Assembly: GCA_017312345.1 (NCBI GenBank)
Contig: BLAA01000001.1
Span: forward strand, 620,001 to 684,000
Direction: 5' to 3'
From: Candidatus Denitrolinea symbiosum
GTDB taxonomy: Bacteria > Chloroflexota > Anaerolineae > Anaerolineales > Villigracilaceae
DNA: 64,000 bases
In this document: positions 38,791 to 46,297 of the stretch, in pieces
Layout of the letters: each line of letters opens with the position of its first letter
Numbering within the stretch: the first letter of the stretch is position 1
Made by a program: the position numbers and the translations under genes
The notes under the pieces: model-generated
What the model was told of the DNA's origin: nothing
Database searches by the model: none
What the model saw: the letters and a program-made list of their open reading frames with translations, nothing else

Positions 38791-38909
38791 GCCAGTTTAG
38801 CCGCTCTTGGACACGCCTGTCTCTCCGCGTCGTTCGGGAACCAAACCGGGCCGCCCGTCGTCACATCTCCATTCCTTTCATAACGGTATGGCAAATCCAT
38901 AACAGTACT

Positions 38910-38929
38910 AAAAGGGGAGCGCCTTTTTT
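38910..38929 (+). terminator. AAAAGG/CCTTTT hairpin before the small gene
   Basis: AAAAGG-GGAGCG-CCTTTTTT, a short stem with a T run. Upstream tail of the intergenic region; orientation and role uncertain. Confidence 0.3.
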
Positions 38930-38983
38930 GATTAAAAAACGTTAAACTGATCATAGATGAAACTCATGACGAAAGGAGGCCCC

Positions 38984-39100
38984 ATGTTCACTCTCATTGC
39001 TTTGGTCTGCCTGGCCGCGCTCGCGTTCGCTGGCGGGGACTGGTTCCTGTCCCAGTTCAACGCCGACGACCTGAGCAACATGGGCGTCGAGAAACGATGA
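38984..39100 (+). CDS. Small hydrophobic protein, 38 aa, unknown
   Basis: ATG at 38984 is preceded by AAAGGAGG 5 nt upstream, one of the best ribosome binding sites in the window. The product starts MFTLIALVCLAALAFAGG, a single hydrophobic helix that could be a membrane anchor or signal, then a short polar tail ending MGVEKR. An intrinsic terminator follows within 25 bp, so it appears to be a stand-alone transcript. A weak TTGATT lies about 55 bp upstream. No family recognised. Confidence 0.6.
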   Translation: MFTLIALVCLAALAFAGGDWFLSQFNADDLSNMGVEKR

Positions 39101-39122
39101 CGCCCGACCCATTATCCCCCTA

Positions 39123-39164
39123 GCCCGATGCGGACTTGCGACGCCTCGGGCATTTTTTATTTTT
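39123..39164 (+). terminator. Intrinsic terminator after the small gene
   Basis: GCCCGA (39123-39128) pairs with TCGGGC (39146-39151), inner GCG pairs possible, followed by ATTTTTTATTTTTT. Confidence 0.8.
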
Positions 39165-39282
39165 TATCGTCACGGCGCAAAGCCGCAAATTCTTTGCGAC
39201 TGCGCGCCTTCATGACTTTGTGCTCAGCCCGCCAGCCCCATCCAACCGACTTGCAAATTTGATGGGAAACGGCGGTACAATG

Positions 39283-39311
39283 TTGCCAATCCCGTCTTTG
39301 CACAATATAAT
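39283..39311 (+). promoter_or_regulatory. Strong candidate promoter of the kinase-phosphatase operon
   Basis: TTGCCA (39283-39288), 17-bp spacer, perfect TATAAT (39306-39311). The predicted start near 39318 leaves only a few bases before the AGGAG at 39321-39325. Confidence 0.75.
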
Positions 39312-39359
39312 CTGCAAATTAGGAGAGTCCCCCTGGATACCCACCGAATTACCCAGCCA

Positions 39360-41207
39360 TTGGACGAAGACGGCAACACCCCCCGAAGGCAATTGCAATC
39401 GGGAGCCACGCTTGCCCAACGCTATCTGATTCAGGAAGTGATCGGCGTTGGCGGCATGGGATCGGTCTACCGCGCCCGCGACCTGCACTTCCCCAATGTG
39501 GTAAAACTGGTGGCGGTCAAAGAGATGGTCAACCTCGCTCCCGACCCGCTGGTGCGGCAGACCATCGTCCAGAACTTCGAGCGCGAAGCCAACCTGTTGG
39601 CCACGCTCAACCACCCCTCCATCCCGCGCATTTACGATTATTTTTCGCAGGATGATCGTTCTTACCTCGTGCTGGAGTTCATCCACGGCAAGGATCTCGA
39701 AGCCATCATCACCGACACGGACGGTTTCCTGCTGGAGGAACAGGCGCTCACCTGGGGCATCGAACTGTGCGACGTGCTGTCCTACCTCCACGGTCACAAA
39801 CCCGACCCGATCATCTTCCGCGACATGAAGCCCTCCAACGTGATGGTCAACCACAACGGCGACATCATCCTCGTGGACTTCGGCATCGCCAAAACCTTCC
39901 AAACCGGCGTCAAGGGGACGATGATCGGCACCGAGGGCTATTCCCCGCCCGAACAATACCGCGGCGAAGCCACGCCTCTGGCCGACATCTACGCCCTGGG
40001 CGCCACCCTCCATCACACATTGACGCGCCGCGACCCGCGTCTTGAGCCGCCCTTCTCGTTCAACGAACGCCCCATCCGCAAGATGAATCCGGCGGTCTCG
40101 CCTGAACTGGAGGCGGTCATCAACACCGCGCTGCAATATAACGTCGAGGATCGCTATCCCACCGCAGGCGACATGAAGGAAGCCCTGCTAAACGCGGGAC
40201 GAAAGACAGGCATGCTCACGCGCATGCCCACCGCCAGTCTGCAGGCCAGCGCCGTCAAGCCGCTGTGGACCTTCTCGTGCGAGGACGAAATTCGCGGCAC
40301 CCCCGCCATCCATCGCGGGACGGTTTTCATCGGTTCCTACGACAATAACCTGTACGCCATCAACGCGGCCGACGGCAAATTCCAATGGAAGTATCCCACC
40401 GAAGGAGGCGTCGTCACGCGGCCCGCAGTCTTTGAAGACAATGTCTACTTTGGTTCGGAGGACCGCCGCCTGCACGTGGTGGGGGCGCGTTCCGGCAAGG
40501 TGGTGTGGACGTACTACACCGAGGGGCCGGTGCGCTCCTCGCCGCGCATCGCCGAGGGACATATCTTCTTCGGCTCGGACGATCATTACCTGCACGCCGT
40601 AAACGTGAACACCGGCCGCGCCGCCTGGAAGTTCGAGACCACCTTCCCTGTCCGCTCCACGCCCTTTGTCGCCAACGAACTGGTCTACGTGGGAAATGAA
40701 GGCGGGGACTTTTACGCCGTGGATTTCCGCGGCGAGATGAAGTGGCGCTTCCAGGCCAAACGCGCCGTCACCTCCTCCCCCATTGCTGTCGGGCAGGCGG
40801 TCTATTTCGGCTCGATGGACAACACCCTCTACGCGCTGGACGCGCGCAGCGGCTGGATTGTCTGGCGTTTCCGCCTGGGGAAGGGTTCCATCGTCACTCC
40901 GGCGCTGGCGGAAAACGTCATCGTCACTGGCGCGGCGGACGGGTTCATCTACGCGGTGGACGCGCAAAGCGCGCGCGAGCTCTGGCGTTTCCGCACCGAT
41001 CACCAGGTCAGCGGCTCGCCGGTCATCTATCGCGATTCGGTCTATTGCGGCTCGGTGGATGGACAGGTCTATTGTCTCGAATACCGGACCGGTCGCCTGC
41101 GCTGGAAGTTCGCCACCAAAGGCGCGATCACCGGCACGCCGCTCGTTTACGACGACATCGTTTATATCGGTTCAACCGACCATCAGATCTACGCCCTGCT
41201 CGCCTGA
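39360..41207 (+). CDS. Ser/Thr protein kinase with C-terminal PQQ-type beta-propeller
   Basis: A Hanks-type kinase (about 1-285) fused to eight PQQ/WD-like repeats (about 300-615). Kinase motifs: glycine loop VIGVGGMGSVYRA, VAVKEM, catalytic FRDMKPSNVM (HRD with Phe for His), DFGIAK, and GTEGYSPPEQY. The propeller repeats have the form W-x-F...P...V-x-x-G-S-x-D-x-x-L-Y-A-h-D/N. No membrane segment separates the halves, so the propeller is probably cytoplasmic, unlike PknD-type sensors. The TTG at 39360 has no Shine-Dalgarno site; an in-frame CTG at 39333 sits 7 nt after AGGAG and may be the real start, adding nine residues. First gene of a six-gene operon. Confidence 0.92.
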   Translation: MDEDGNTPRRQLQSGATLAQRYLIQEVIGVGGMGSVYRARDLHFPNVVKLVAVKEMVNLAPDPLVRQTIVQNFEREANLLATLNHPSIPRIYDYFSQDDRSYLVLEFIHGKDLEAIITDTDGFLLEEQALTWGIELCDVLSYLHGHKPDPIIFRDMKPSNVMVNHNGDIILVDFGIAKTFQTGVKGTMIGTEGYSPPEQYRGEATPLADIYALGATLHHTLTRRDPRLEPPFSFNERPIRKMNPAVSPELEAVINTALQYNVEDRYPTAGDMKEALLNAGRKTGMLTRMPTASLQASAVKPLWTFSCEDEIRGTPAIHRGTVFIGSYDNNLYAINAADGKFQWKYPTEGGVVTRPAVFEDNVYFGSEDRRLHVVGARSGKVVWTYYTEGPVRSSPRIAEGHIFFGSDDHYLHAVNVNTGRAAWKFETTFPVRSTPFVANELVYVGNEGGDFYAVDFRGEMKWRFQAKRAVTSSPIAVGQAVYFGSMDNTLYALDARSGWIVWRFRLGKGSIVTPALAENVIVTGAADGFIYAVDAQSARELWRFRTDHQVSGSPVIYRDSVYCGSVDGQVYCLEYRTGRLRWKFATKGAITGTPLVYDDIVYIGSTDHQIYALLA

Positions 41208-41219
41208 GAAGGAGTCCCT

Positions 41220-42113
41220 GTGTTCGATTTTATCCGCCGAATGTTTCGCAAGCCGCCCCAGCAGGAAACCGCCACCACCGCGCCGCTGACCGACGAGCAG
41301 CTTAAATCCATCACCGGCGCGCCCAGCGTCCGTTACGACCTGCAGCAACTGGTTGCGGCCTGCGGGCAATCCATCGGCAAACAGCGCGATCTCAATGAAG
41401 ACAGTCTGCTGGCCTTCACCTCCACCCTGGCGGGAAACGGCAACAACGCGCCGTTTGGCTTGTATATCGTCGCGGACGGGATGGGCGGCCACCAGTCCGG
41501 GGAAGTGGCGAGCAACATTGCCATCCGCACTGTGTCGGGCAGCGTGCTCAGGAAATTTCATCCCTATCTTTTCAATTTGAAATCTGAACCGCTGGACGAG
41601 TCTTTACAGGAAATCGTACAGGCGGCGATGGCCGAAGCGCACAGGATCATCCAGCGCGAGGCGCCCGGCAGCGGCACCACCCTCACGGCCGCGTTGATCC
41701 TGGGCCAGCAGATGACGATCGCTCACATGGGCGACAGCCGCGCCTACATGTGTTATCCTGACGGGAGAATAGAACTGATCACGCGCGACCATTCGCTGGT
41801 CAAGCGCCTCGAAGAGCTCGGACACCTCAGCGCCGTGGAGGCGGAAAATTATCCGCACCGCAACGTGCTTTATCGCGCGCTGGGACAGGGCGAGATCTTC
41901 GAGCCGGACATCTTCACCATTCCCTTCCCGAAAGGCGGTTCTCTCATGCTGTGCAGCGACGGGTTGTGGGGCGTGGTTTCAGAGGCCGAGTTGAGTCGCA
42001 TCATCCGCGATACCCCCAGCCTGCCGCGCGCCTGTCAAAAGCTCGTCGAGGCAGCCAACGCCGCCGGCGGGCCGGACAACATCAGCGTGGCGCTCGTCCA
42101 ATTAATGGGTTGA
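41220..42113 (+). CDS. PP2C-family protein phosphatase
   Basis: A 297-residue metal-dependent Ser/Thr phosphatase, expected to reverse phosphorylation by the upstream kinase. Motifs in order: RDLNEDS (metal), ADGMGGHQSGE, GTTLTAALI, AHMGDSRAY, CSDGLWGVV and GGPDNISV near the C-terminus, all catalytic Asp residues kept. A 50-residue N-terminal tail precedes the domain. No membrane segment. GTG start with AAGGAG upstream, 12 bp after the kinase stop. Confidence 0.94.
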   Translation: MFDFIRRMFRKPPQQETATTAPLTDEQLKSITGAPSVRYDLQQLVAACGQSIGKQRDLNEDSLLAFTSTLAGNGNNAPFGLYIVADGMGGHQSGEVASNIAIRTVSGSVLRKFHPYLFNLKSEPLDESLQEIVQAAMAEAHRIIQREAPGSGTTLTAALILGQQMTIAHMGDSRAYMCYPDGRIELITRDHSLVKRLEELGHLSAVEAENYPHRNVLYRALGQGEIFEPDIFTIPFPKGGSLMLCSDGLWGVVSEAELSRIIRDTPSLPRACQKLVEAANAAGGPDNISVALVQLMG

Positions 42114-42120
42114 ACCTGAC

Positions 42121-43593
42121 GTGAACGCAAAACGAGACTACTACGCGCTTCTTGGAATTCTTCGGGATGCCAGCCCGGAGGATATCCGCCGCGCCTACGT
42201 CGAGGCGGCCCAGCGCCTGCATCCCGACAAGAATCAAGCGCCCGGCGAAACGGAATTCTTCCTCGAGATCCAGCAGGCCTACGAGACTCTCTCCAACCCC
42301 AAGCGGCGCGAGGAATACGACGAGACCCTTCCGCCGGCGGATTCGCCCTCCTCTCCCATCGTCCCGGAGATTCTCTACAGCCGTCCTCACCTGGTGCGGA
42401 TGCAGGAGGCGCAGCTGGTATATGTGCTGTTGAACATGAAGACGCGCGGCGCCGACGCGCTGCCCGTCCCGCCGCTTAATATCTGCCTGGCGCTGGACCG
42501 TTCCACGTCCATGAAGGGCGCGAAGATGGAACTGCTCAAGGCCGCCTCCATTCAGGTGATGCGCGGTCTCCGTGACGAAGATATCTTCAGCGTGGTCGTG
42601 TTCGGCGACAACGCCGAAGTGGCGATCCCCGCCTCTTACCGGGCTGAACGCCAGAAACTGGAAGCGCGCATCCGTGATATTCAAGTGGGCGGGGCCACGG
42701 AAATGCTGCGCGGACTGGAAAGCGGACTGAACGAACTGCGGCGCGGCAGCGACTCGCGGCGCATCAACCACCTCATCCTGCTCACCGACGGACAGACCTA
42801 TGGCGACGAGCAGGCCTGCCTCGACCTGGCCTCGCAGGCCGCGCGGGAGGGCATCGGCATCAGCGCCATGGGGATCGGCGCCGACTGGAACGATTCCTTT
42901 CTCGACCAGGTGGCGAGCCGCACCGGGAACACCAGCCGCTACATCGCCCGGCCGCAGGATATCCAGAAACTGCTGACCGAGAAATTCAACGCCCTCGCCA
43001 ATGTTGTCGCCGAAGACATCTCTCTCGAAGGCAAACTGGGAGAGGCCGTGAAGCTCAACTATGCCTTCCGCCTCCAGCCGGAAGCCGGGCCGGTGACCTT
43101 TGGAGCGATCACGCAGCTGGGGCCTGTATTGCGCGACGTGAATCTGAGCGTGCTGTTCGAATTTCACGTATCGCCCGCCGCGACTTCGACGGGACGCGTG
43201 GACCTGCTGAACGGTTCGCTCAAGATCGCCATGGCGGCGCGCCCCATACCCTTGCCGCCGATCCGCGTCCGCATCGGCTGCGACGTCCTGGAGGCCCCGT
43301 CTGCCCAACCCCCGCCGACCGCCATCCTCCAGGCGCTTTCCCGCCTGACGCTATATCGCATGCAGGAACGGGCGCGGCACGAATCGCAGGCGGGACAGTA
43401 CGACCGCGCCACGCGCTCGCTGCAAAATCTCGCGGCGCACCTGCTCTCGCAGGGACATCACGACCTGGCCAACACCATCCTGCTGGAAGCGGATAACGTC
43501 CAGCGCATGCATACCTTCTCTCTCACCGGCGAAAAAGATATCAAATACGCGACCCGCGCATTGATAATGCAGCAAGACGAGGCTTTGCTATGA
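42121..43593 (+). CDS. J-domain/von Willebrand A fusion protein
   Basis: A 490-residue protein with an N-terminal J domain (about 5-67; HPDKN at 36-40 holds the HPD that stimulates Hsp70) followed by a VWA domain from about 115. The VWA MIDAS is complete: DRSTS (the DxSxS motif), T in GGATEML and D in LLTDGQTYG. The last 150 residues are beta-rich then helical (TRSLQNLAAHLLSQ). GTG start 7 bp after the phosphatase. J plus VWA in one chain is rare; it suggests a metal-dependent scaffold that recruits DnaK in this signalling operon. The next gene overlaps by 4 bp. Confidence 0.88.
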   Translation: MNAKRDYYALLGILRDASPEDIRRAYVEAAQRLHPDKNQAPGETEFFLEIQQAYETLSNPKRREEYDETLPPADSPSSPIVPEILYSRPHLVRMQEAQLVYVLLNMKTRGADALPVPPLNICLALDRSTSMKGAKMELLKAASIQVMRGLRDEDIFSVVVFGDNAEVAIPASYRAERQKLEARIRDIQVGGATEMLRGLESGLNELRRGSDSRRINHLILLTDGQTYGDEQACLDLASQAAREGIGISAMGIGADWNDSFLDQVASRTGNTSRYIARPQDIQKLLTEKFNALANVVAEDISLEGKLGEAVKLNYAFRLQPEAGPVTFGAITQLGPVLRDVNLSVLFEFHVSPAATSTGRVDLLNGSLKIAMAARPIPLPPIRVRIGCDVLEAPSAQPPPTAILQALSRLTLYRMQERARHESQAGQYDRATRSLQNLAAHLLSQGHHDLANTILLEADNVQRMHTFSLTGEKDIKYATRALIMQQDEALL

Positions 43594-44090
43594 TCACTTG
43601 TAAAAATTGTCAGCACGATAACCCGCCCGGCTCCATCTTTTGCGCCGAATGCGGAGCCCAACTGGTCGCGGGGGACGTCGCCACCCAATCCATCCGCACC
43701 GATAAGGTCGTCGCCGTTTCCGGGACCAGCAAACCGCTTGCCGTTCCGCCGCCCATCACCGACAACGCCTGGGGGTCGCTGCACCTGATGGAAAGCGGGA
43801 GAATCCTGCCCCTGAACGACCGCGACGAATACACCCTCGGGCGGATCAGCGAAGGACAGCCGGTTGTGCCGGATATTGACCTCTCGCTCTACCAGGCCTA
43901 CGCGGCCGGGGTCTCGCGGATGCACGCGCTCATCAAACGCGAAGGCCGCCGCGTCATCGTCATGGACCTCGGATCCTCCAACGGCACCTACGTGAACGGC
44001 AAACGCCTGACTCCGCAGACGGAACGCCTGCTGAATCACGGCGATGTGGTGGCGCTTGGAAAATTGAAGTTTCAGATATTGATCCGTTAG
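43590..44090 (+). CDS. Zinc-ribbon/FHA-domain protein
   Basis: A 166-residue adaptor. Residues 4-22 form a zinc ribbon (CKNCQHDN...CAECG). After a linker, an FHA domain (about 75-166) carries [17 protein letters not shown] and [14 protein letters not shown], the phosphothreonine-binding residues Arg, Ser and Asn all present. It is expected to dock onto phosphorylated partners of the upstream kinase. ATGA overlap with the J-VWA gene. Confidence 0.93.
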   Translation: MITCKNCQHDNPPGSIFCAECGAQLVAGDVATQSIRTDKVVAVSGTSKPLAVPPPITDNAWGSLHLMESGRILPLNDRDEYTLGRISEGQPVVPDIDLSLYQAYAAGVSRMHALIKREGRRVIVMDLGSSNGTYVNGKRLTPQTERLLNHGDVVALGKLKFQILIR

Positions 44091-44110
44091 TCAGTTTGGA
44101 AAGGGACGCC

Positions 44111-44353
44111 ATGTCGCACATGATCCTGCTCCATATTGCCGGCGAAGAACTCATCGCCGGCGAGGTGGAGGAACTGCCCCAGCCCGAGGATACCGTCATC
44201 ACCGTGATCAACCCTCATCGCCGAGACGGGAAGGAGATCCACTATATCGACGCGCGCGCGGTCAAGGTGATCTGGCCGCTCAGCCGCGTCAGCTTCATCG
44301 AAGTGCTGGGCGGAGAAGAAGCCGAACAGATCGTCAGCTTCGTGAGGGAATGA
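44111..44353 (+). CDS. Small conserved-looking protein, unknown function
   Basis: About 80 residues ([20 protein letters not shown]...). The ATG at 44111 has GGAAAGGGA just upstream; a TTG at 44096 is unlikely. The composition suggests a small beta-barrel-like fold (alternating hydrophobic strands, [20 protein letters not shown]). It sits between the FHA gene and the response regulator, overlapping the latter by 4 bp, so it belongs to the operon. Family not recognised. Confidence 0.7.
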   Translation: MSHMILLHIAGEELIAGEVEELPQPEDTVITVINPHRRDGKEIHYIDARAVKVIWPLSRVSFIEVLGGEEAEQIVSFVRE

Positions 44354-45066
44354 TGTCCGCAGATTTTGACCGCAGGAAAATCCTCATTGTGGACGACGAA
44401 GAACGGATGGTGCGCTTCATCCGCATGAACCTCGAACACGACGGCTTTATCGTCGCCGACGCCTTCAACGGCAAGCAGGCCATCCAGAAAATGCGCGACG
44501 TCAATCCCGATATCATCCTGCTGGACGTGATGATGCCCGACGTGGACGGTTTCGACGTGCTGGAGACCATCCGCGAGTTCACGAACGTGCCGGTCATCAT
44601 GCTGACCGCCCGAGGCGAGGAGGACGACCGCGTGCGCGGCCTCGAACTGGGAGCGGACGATTACGTCACCAAACCATTCAGCCCGCGCGAACTCGTCAGC
44701 CGCATCCGGGCCGTCCTGCGTCGCACGGAAGGCGCGACCGGCGCCATGCACGGATTGATCGAGGTGGACGACCGTCTCAAAATTGACTTCGACCGCCGCG
44801 AGATCTGGCTGGAGGGCAAGCTCGTCAAACTGCGTCCCACCGAATATCGCCTGCTCTACCACCTTGTCCAGAATGCCGGGTGGGTGGTCTCGCATGACCA
44901 GTTGTTGCAGAAGGTATGGGGCTACGAGTATCGCGACGAACCGCATTACGTCCGTCTCTACATTAACTATTTGCGCCAGAAACTGGAGAAGGACCCGGCC
45001 AACCCGAAATATATCCTGACCGAACGCGGCGTCGGCTATCGTTTTGTGGATTTTCGGAGGAAGTAG
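44350..45066 (+). CDS. OmpR/PhoB-family response regulator (orphan)
   Basis: A 238-residue two-domain regulator. The receiver has DDEE (acidic pocket), phospho-acceptor Asp in ILLDVMMPD, Thr in MLTARGE and Lys in [10 protein letters not shown]. The C-terminal winged helix has [17 protein letters not shown] and [18 protein letters not shown], typical of the OmpR group. No histidine kinase is adjacent; the only kinase in the operon is the Ser/Thr type, so cross-talk or an unlinked kinase is possible. ATGA overlap with the preceding gene. Confidence 0.95.
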   Translation: MMSADFDRRKILIVDDEERMVRFIRMNLEHDGFIVADAFNGKQAIQKMRDVNPDIILLDVMMPDVDGFDVLETIREFTNVPVIMLTARGEEDDRVRGLELGADDYVTKPFSPRELVSRIRAVLRRTEGATGAMHGLIEVDDRLKIDFDRREIWLEGKLVKLRPTEYRLLYHLVQNAGWVVSHDQLLQKVWGYEYRDEPHYVRLYINYLRQKLEKDPANPKYILTERGVGYRFVDFRRK

Positions 45067-45212
45067 GCGCGCAGGTAAGCGGCGGACGGGCCTGCGTCCC
45101 GGGGGCTGAATCGAAATCTCTAACGGAGTTTTTACGAGCGGCTTGCGTTTTTTTAACGCAGGCCGTTTAAATTATGGGTACAAAACTTCAATGGCAAAGA
45201 AAGGAGTCTGCT

Positions 45213-45653
45213 ATGTCCAATTTGATCCGTTTTGAACCGATGCGCGAGATGATCACCCTGCGCGAAGCAATGGACCGTCTCTTCAACGACGCGTTCACCC
45301 CGTCCCTCGGCGCGGCGGGAGGCTGGCAGGTTCCCGCAGTGGACCTGTACCAGACCGACGATGAAGTGATCGTGAAGGCCTCCCTGCCCGGCTTGAAGCC
45401 TGACGATGTGCAAATCTCCATCACCGGCGATATGTTGACGCTTAAAGGCGAGTTCAGGCAGGAAGAAGAGAAGAAAGAGCGGGCTTATCATCTGCGCGAA
45501 CAGCGCTACGGCGCTTTTGAACGCACCTTCGCCCTGCCAACCGATGTGGTTGCGGATAAGGCCAAAGCTGAATTCGAGAACGGCATCCTGACCGTCAGCC
45601 TGCCCAAGGCGGAAGAGGTCAAACCGAAGATGATCTCCGTCAAAGCCAAGTGA
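45213..45653 (+). CDS. Hsp20-family small heat-shock protein
   Basis: A 146-residue alpha-crystallin chaperone that holds unfolding proteins in the cytosol. The alpha-crystallin domain spans about 40-140 (PAVDLYQTDDEVIVKASLPG...), with FENGILTVSLPK near its end and the IXI-like MISVKAK tail. AAGGAG precedes the ATG at 45213. An inverted repeat GGCTTGCGTT/AACGCAGGCC lies about 65 bp upstream and may be an operator or the end of the previous operon. Single gene with a terminator. Confidence 0.95.
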   Translation: MSNLIRFEPMREMITLREAMDRLFNDAFTPSLGAAGGWQVPAVDLYQTDDEVIVKASLPGLKPDDVQISITGDMLTLKGEFRQEEEKKERAYHLREQRYGAFERTFALPTDVVADKAKAEFENGILTVSLPKAEEVKPKMISVKAK

Positions 45654-45673
45654 CCCGGCTTCCCGTCCAAAAA

Positions 45674-45710
45674 AACACGCCCCGAGCAGCCTCCGGGCGT
45701 GTTCGTTTTT
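45674..45710 (+). terminator. Intrinsic terminator after hsp20
   Basis: AACACGCCC (45674-45682) pairs with GGGCGTGTT (45695-45703), followed by CGTTTTT. Confidence 0.9.
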
Positions 45711-45735
45711 CTAATACTCTTCTTATCCCATTCAC

Positions 45736-45764
45736 TTGACGATAACTTAACACGCGTATATAGT
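45736..45764 (+). promoter_or_regulatory. Promoter of the marR-ABC exporter operon
   Basis: TTGACG (45736-45741), 17-bp spacer, TATAGT (45759-45764). Confidence 0.75.
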
Positions 45765-45796
45765 TTAGCCCGCTTAACTAAAAAGAAGGCTTAACT
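45745..45796 (+). promoter_or_regulatory. CTTAAC repeats, candidate MarR operator
   Basis: CTTAAC occurs three times between the -35 box and the marR start; the last two are in the 9-bp direct repeat GCTTAACTA, 16 bp apart. Such repeats over and just after a promoter are a plausible autoregulatory site for the adjacent MarR protein. Confidence 0.45.
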
Positions 45797-46237
45797 ATGT
45801 CCGGTTCTCAAATCTCCCAATCCCTGCGCGAGTGGGTGGAAGCGATCTCCCACCGCACCATGCGCGACCAGGCGCGCTACGTCAAATCGCTGGGGTTTTC
45901 CATGCCCCAGTTTTTTCTGTTGATGCGGGTCTATTATAAAAAACAATGCGGCATCTCCGACTTGAGCGAACACATGGAGATCACCGCCGCCGCGGCCAGC
46001 CAGACTGTGGACAAACTCGTCCAGCTGGGGTTGTTGGATCGCGCCGAAGACCCGAACGACCGCCGCGCCAAACAGGTGACGCTCTCTGCCAGCGGCCGGG
46101 AACTGATCGAAAAGAGCATCGCCGAACGCTTCCGCTGGGTGGACGCATTGGAGAATTCGCTCTCCGCGGAGCAGAAGACGAAGATCCGCGAATCGTTAAC
46201 GATCCTGATGGCGGCCGCGGACGAGATAGACGAGTAG
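45797..46237 (+). CDS. MarR-family transcriptional regulator
   Basis: A 146-residue winged-helix repressor. GISDLSEHMEITAAAASQTVDKLVQLGLLDRAEDPNDRRAK covers the recognition helix and wing, with the conserved DPNDRR. First gene of an operon with two ABC exporter halves, so it probably senses the exported compound and controls its own operon. Confidence 0.94.
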   Translation: MSGSQISQSLREWVEAISHRTMRDQARYVKSLGFSMPQFFLLMRVYYKKQCGISDLSEHMEITAAAASQTVDKLVQLGLLDRAEDPNDRRAKQVTLSASGRELIEKSIAERFRWVDALENSLSAEQKTKIRESLTILMAAADEIDE

Positions 46238-46297
46238 CCGGCCGGCGCATTTGCTTCCGCATTCATCCGCAATCCTCATTTCCCTTTAAGGAAAACC

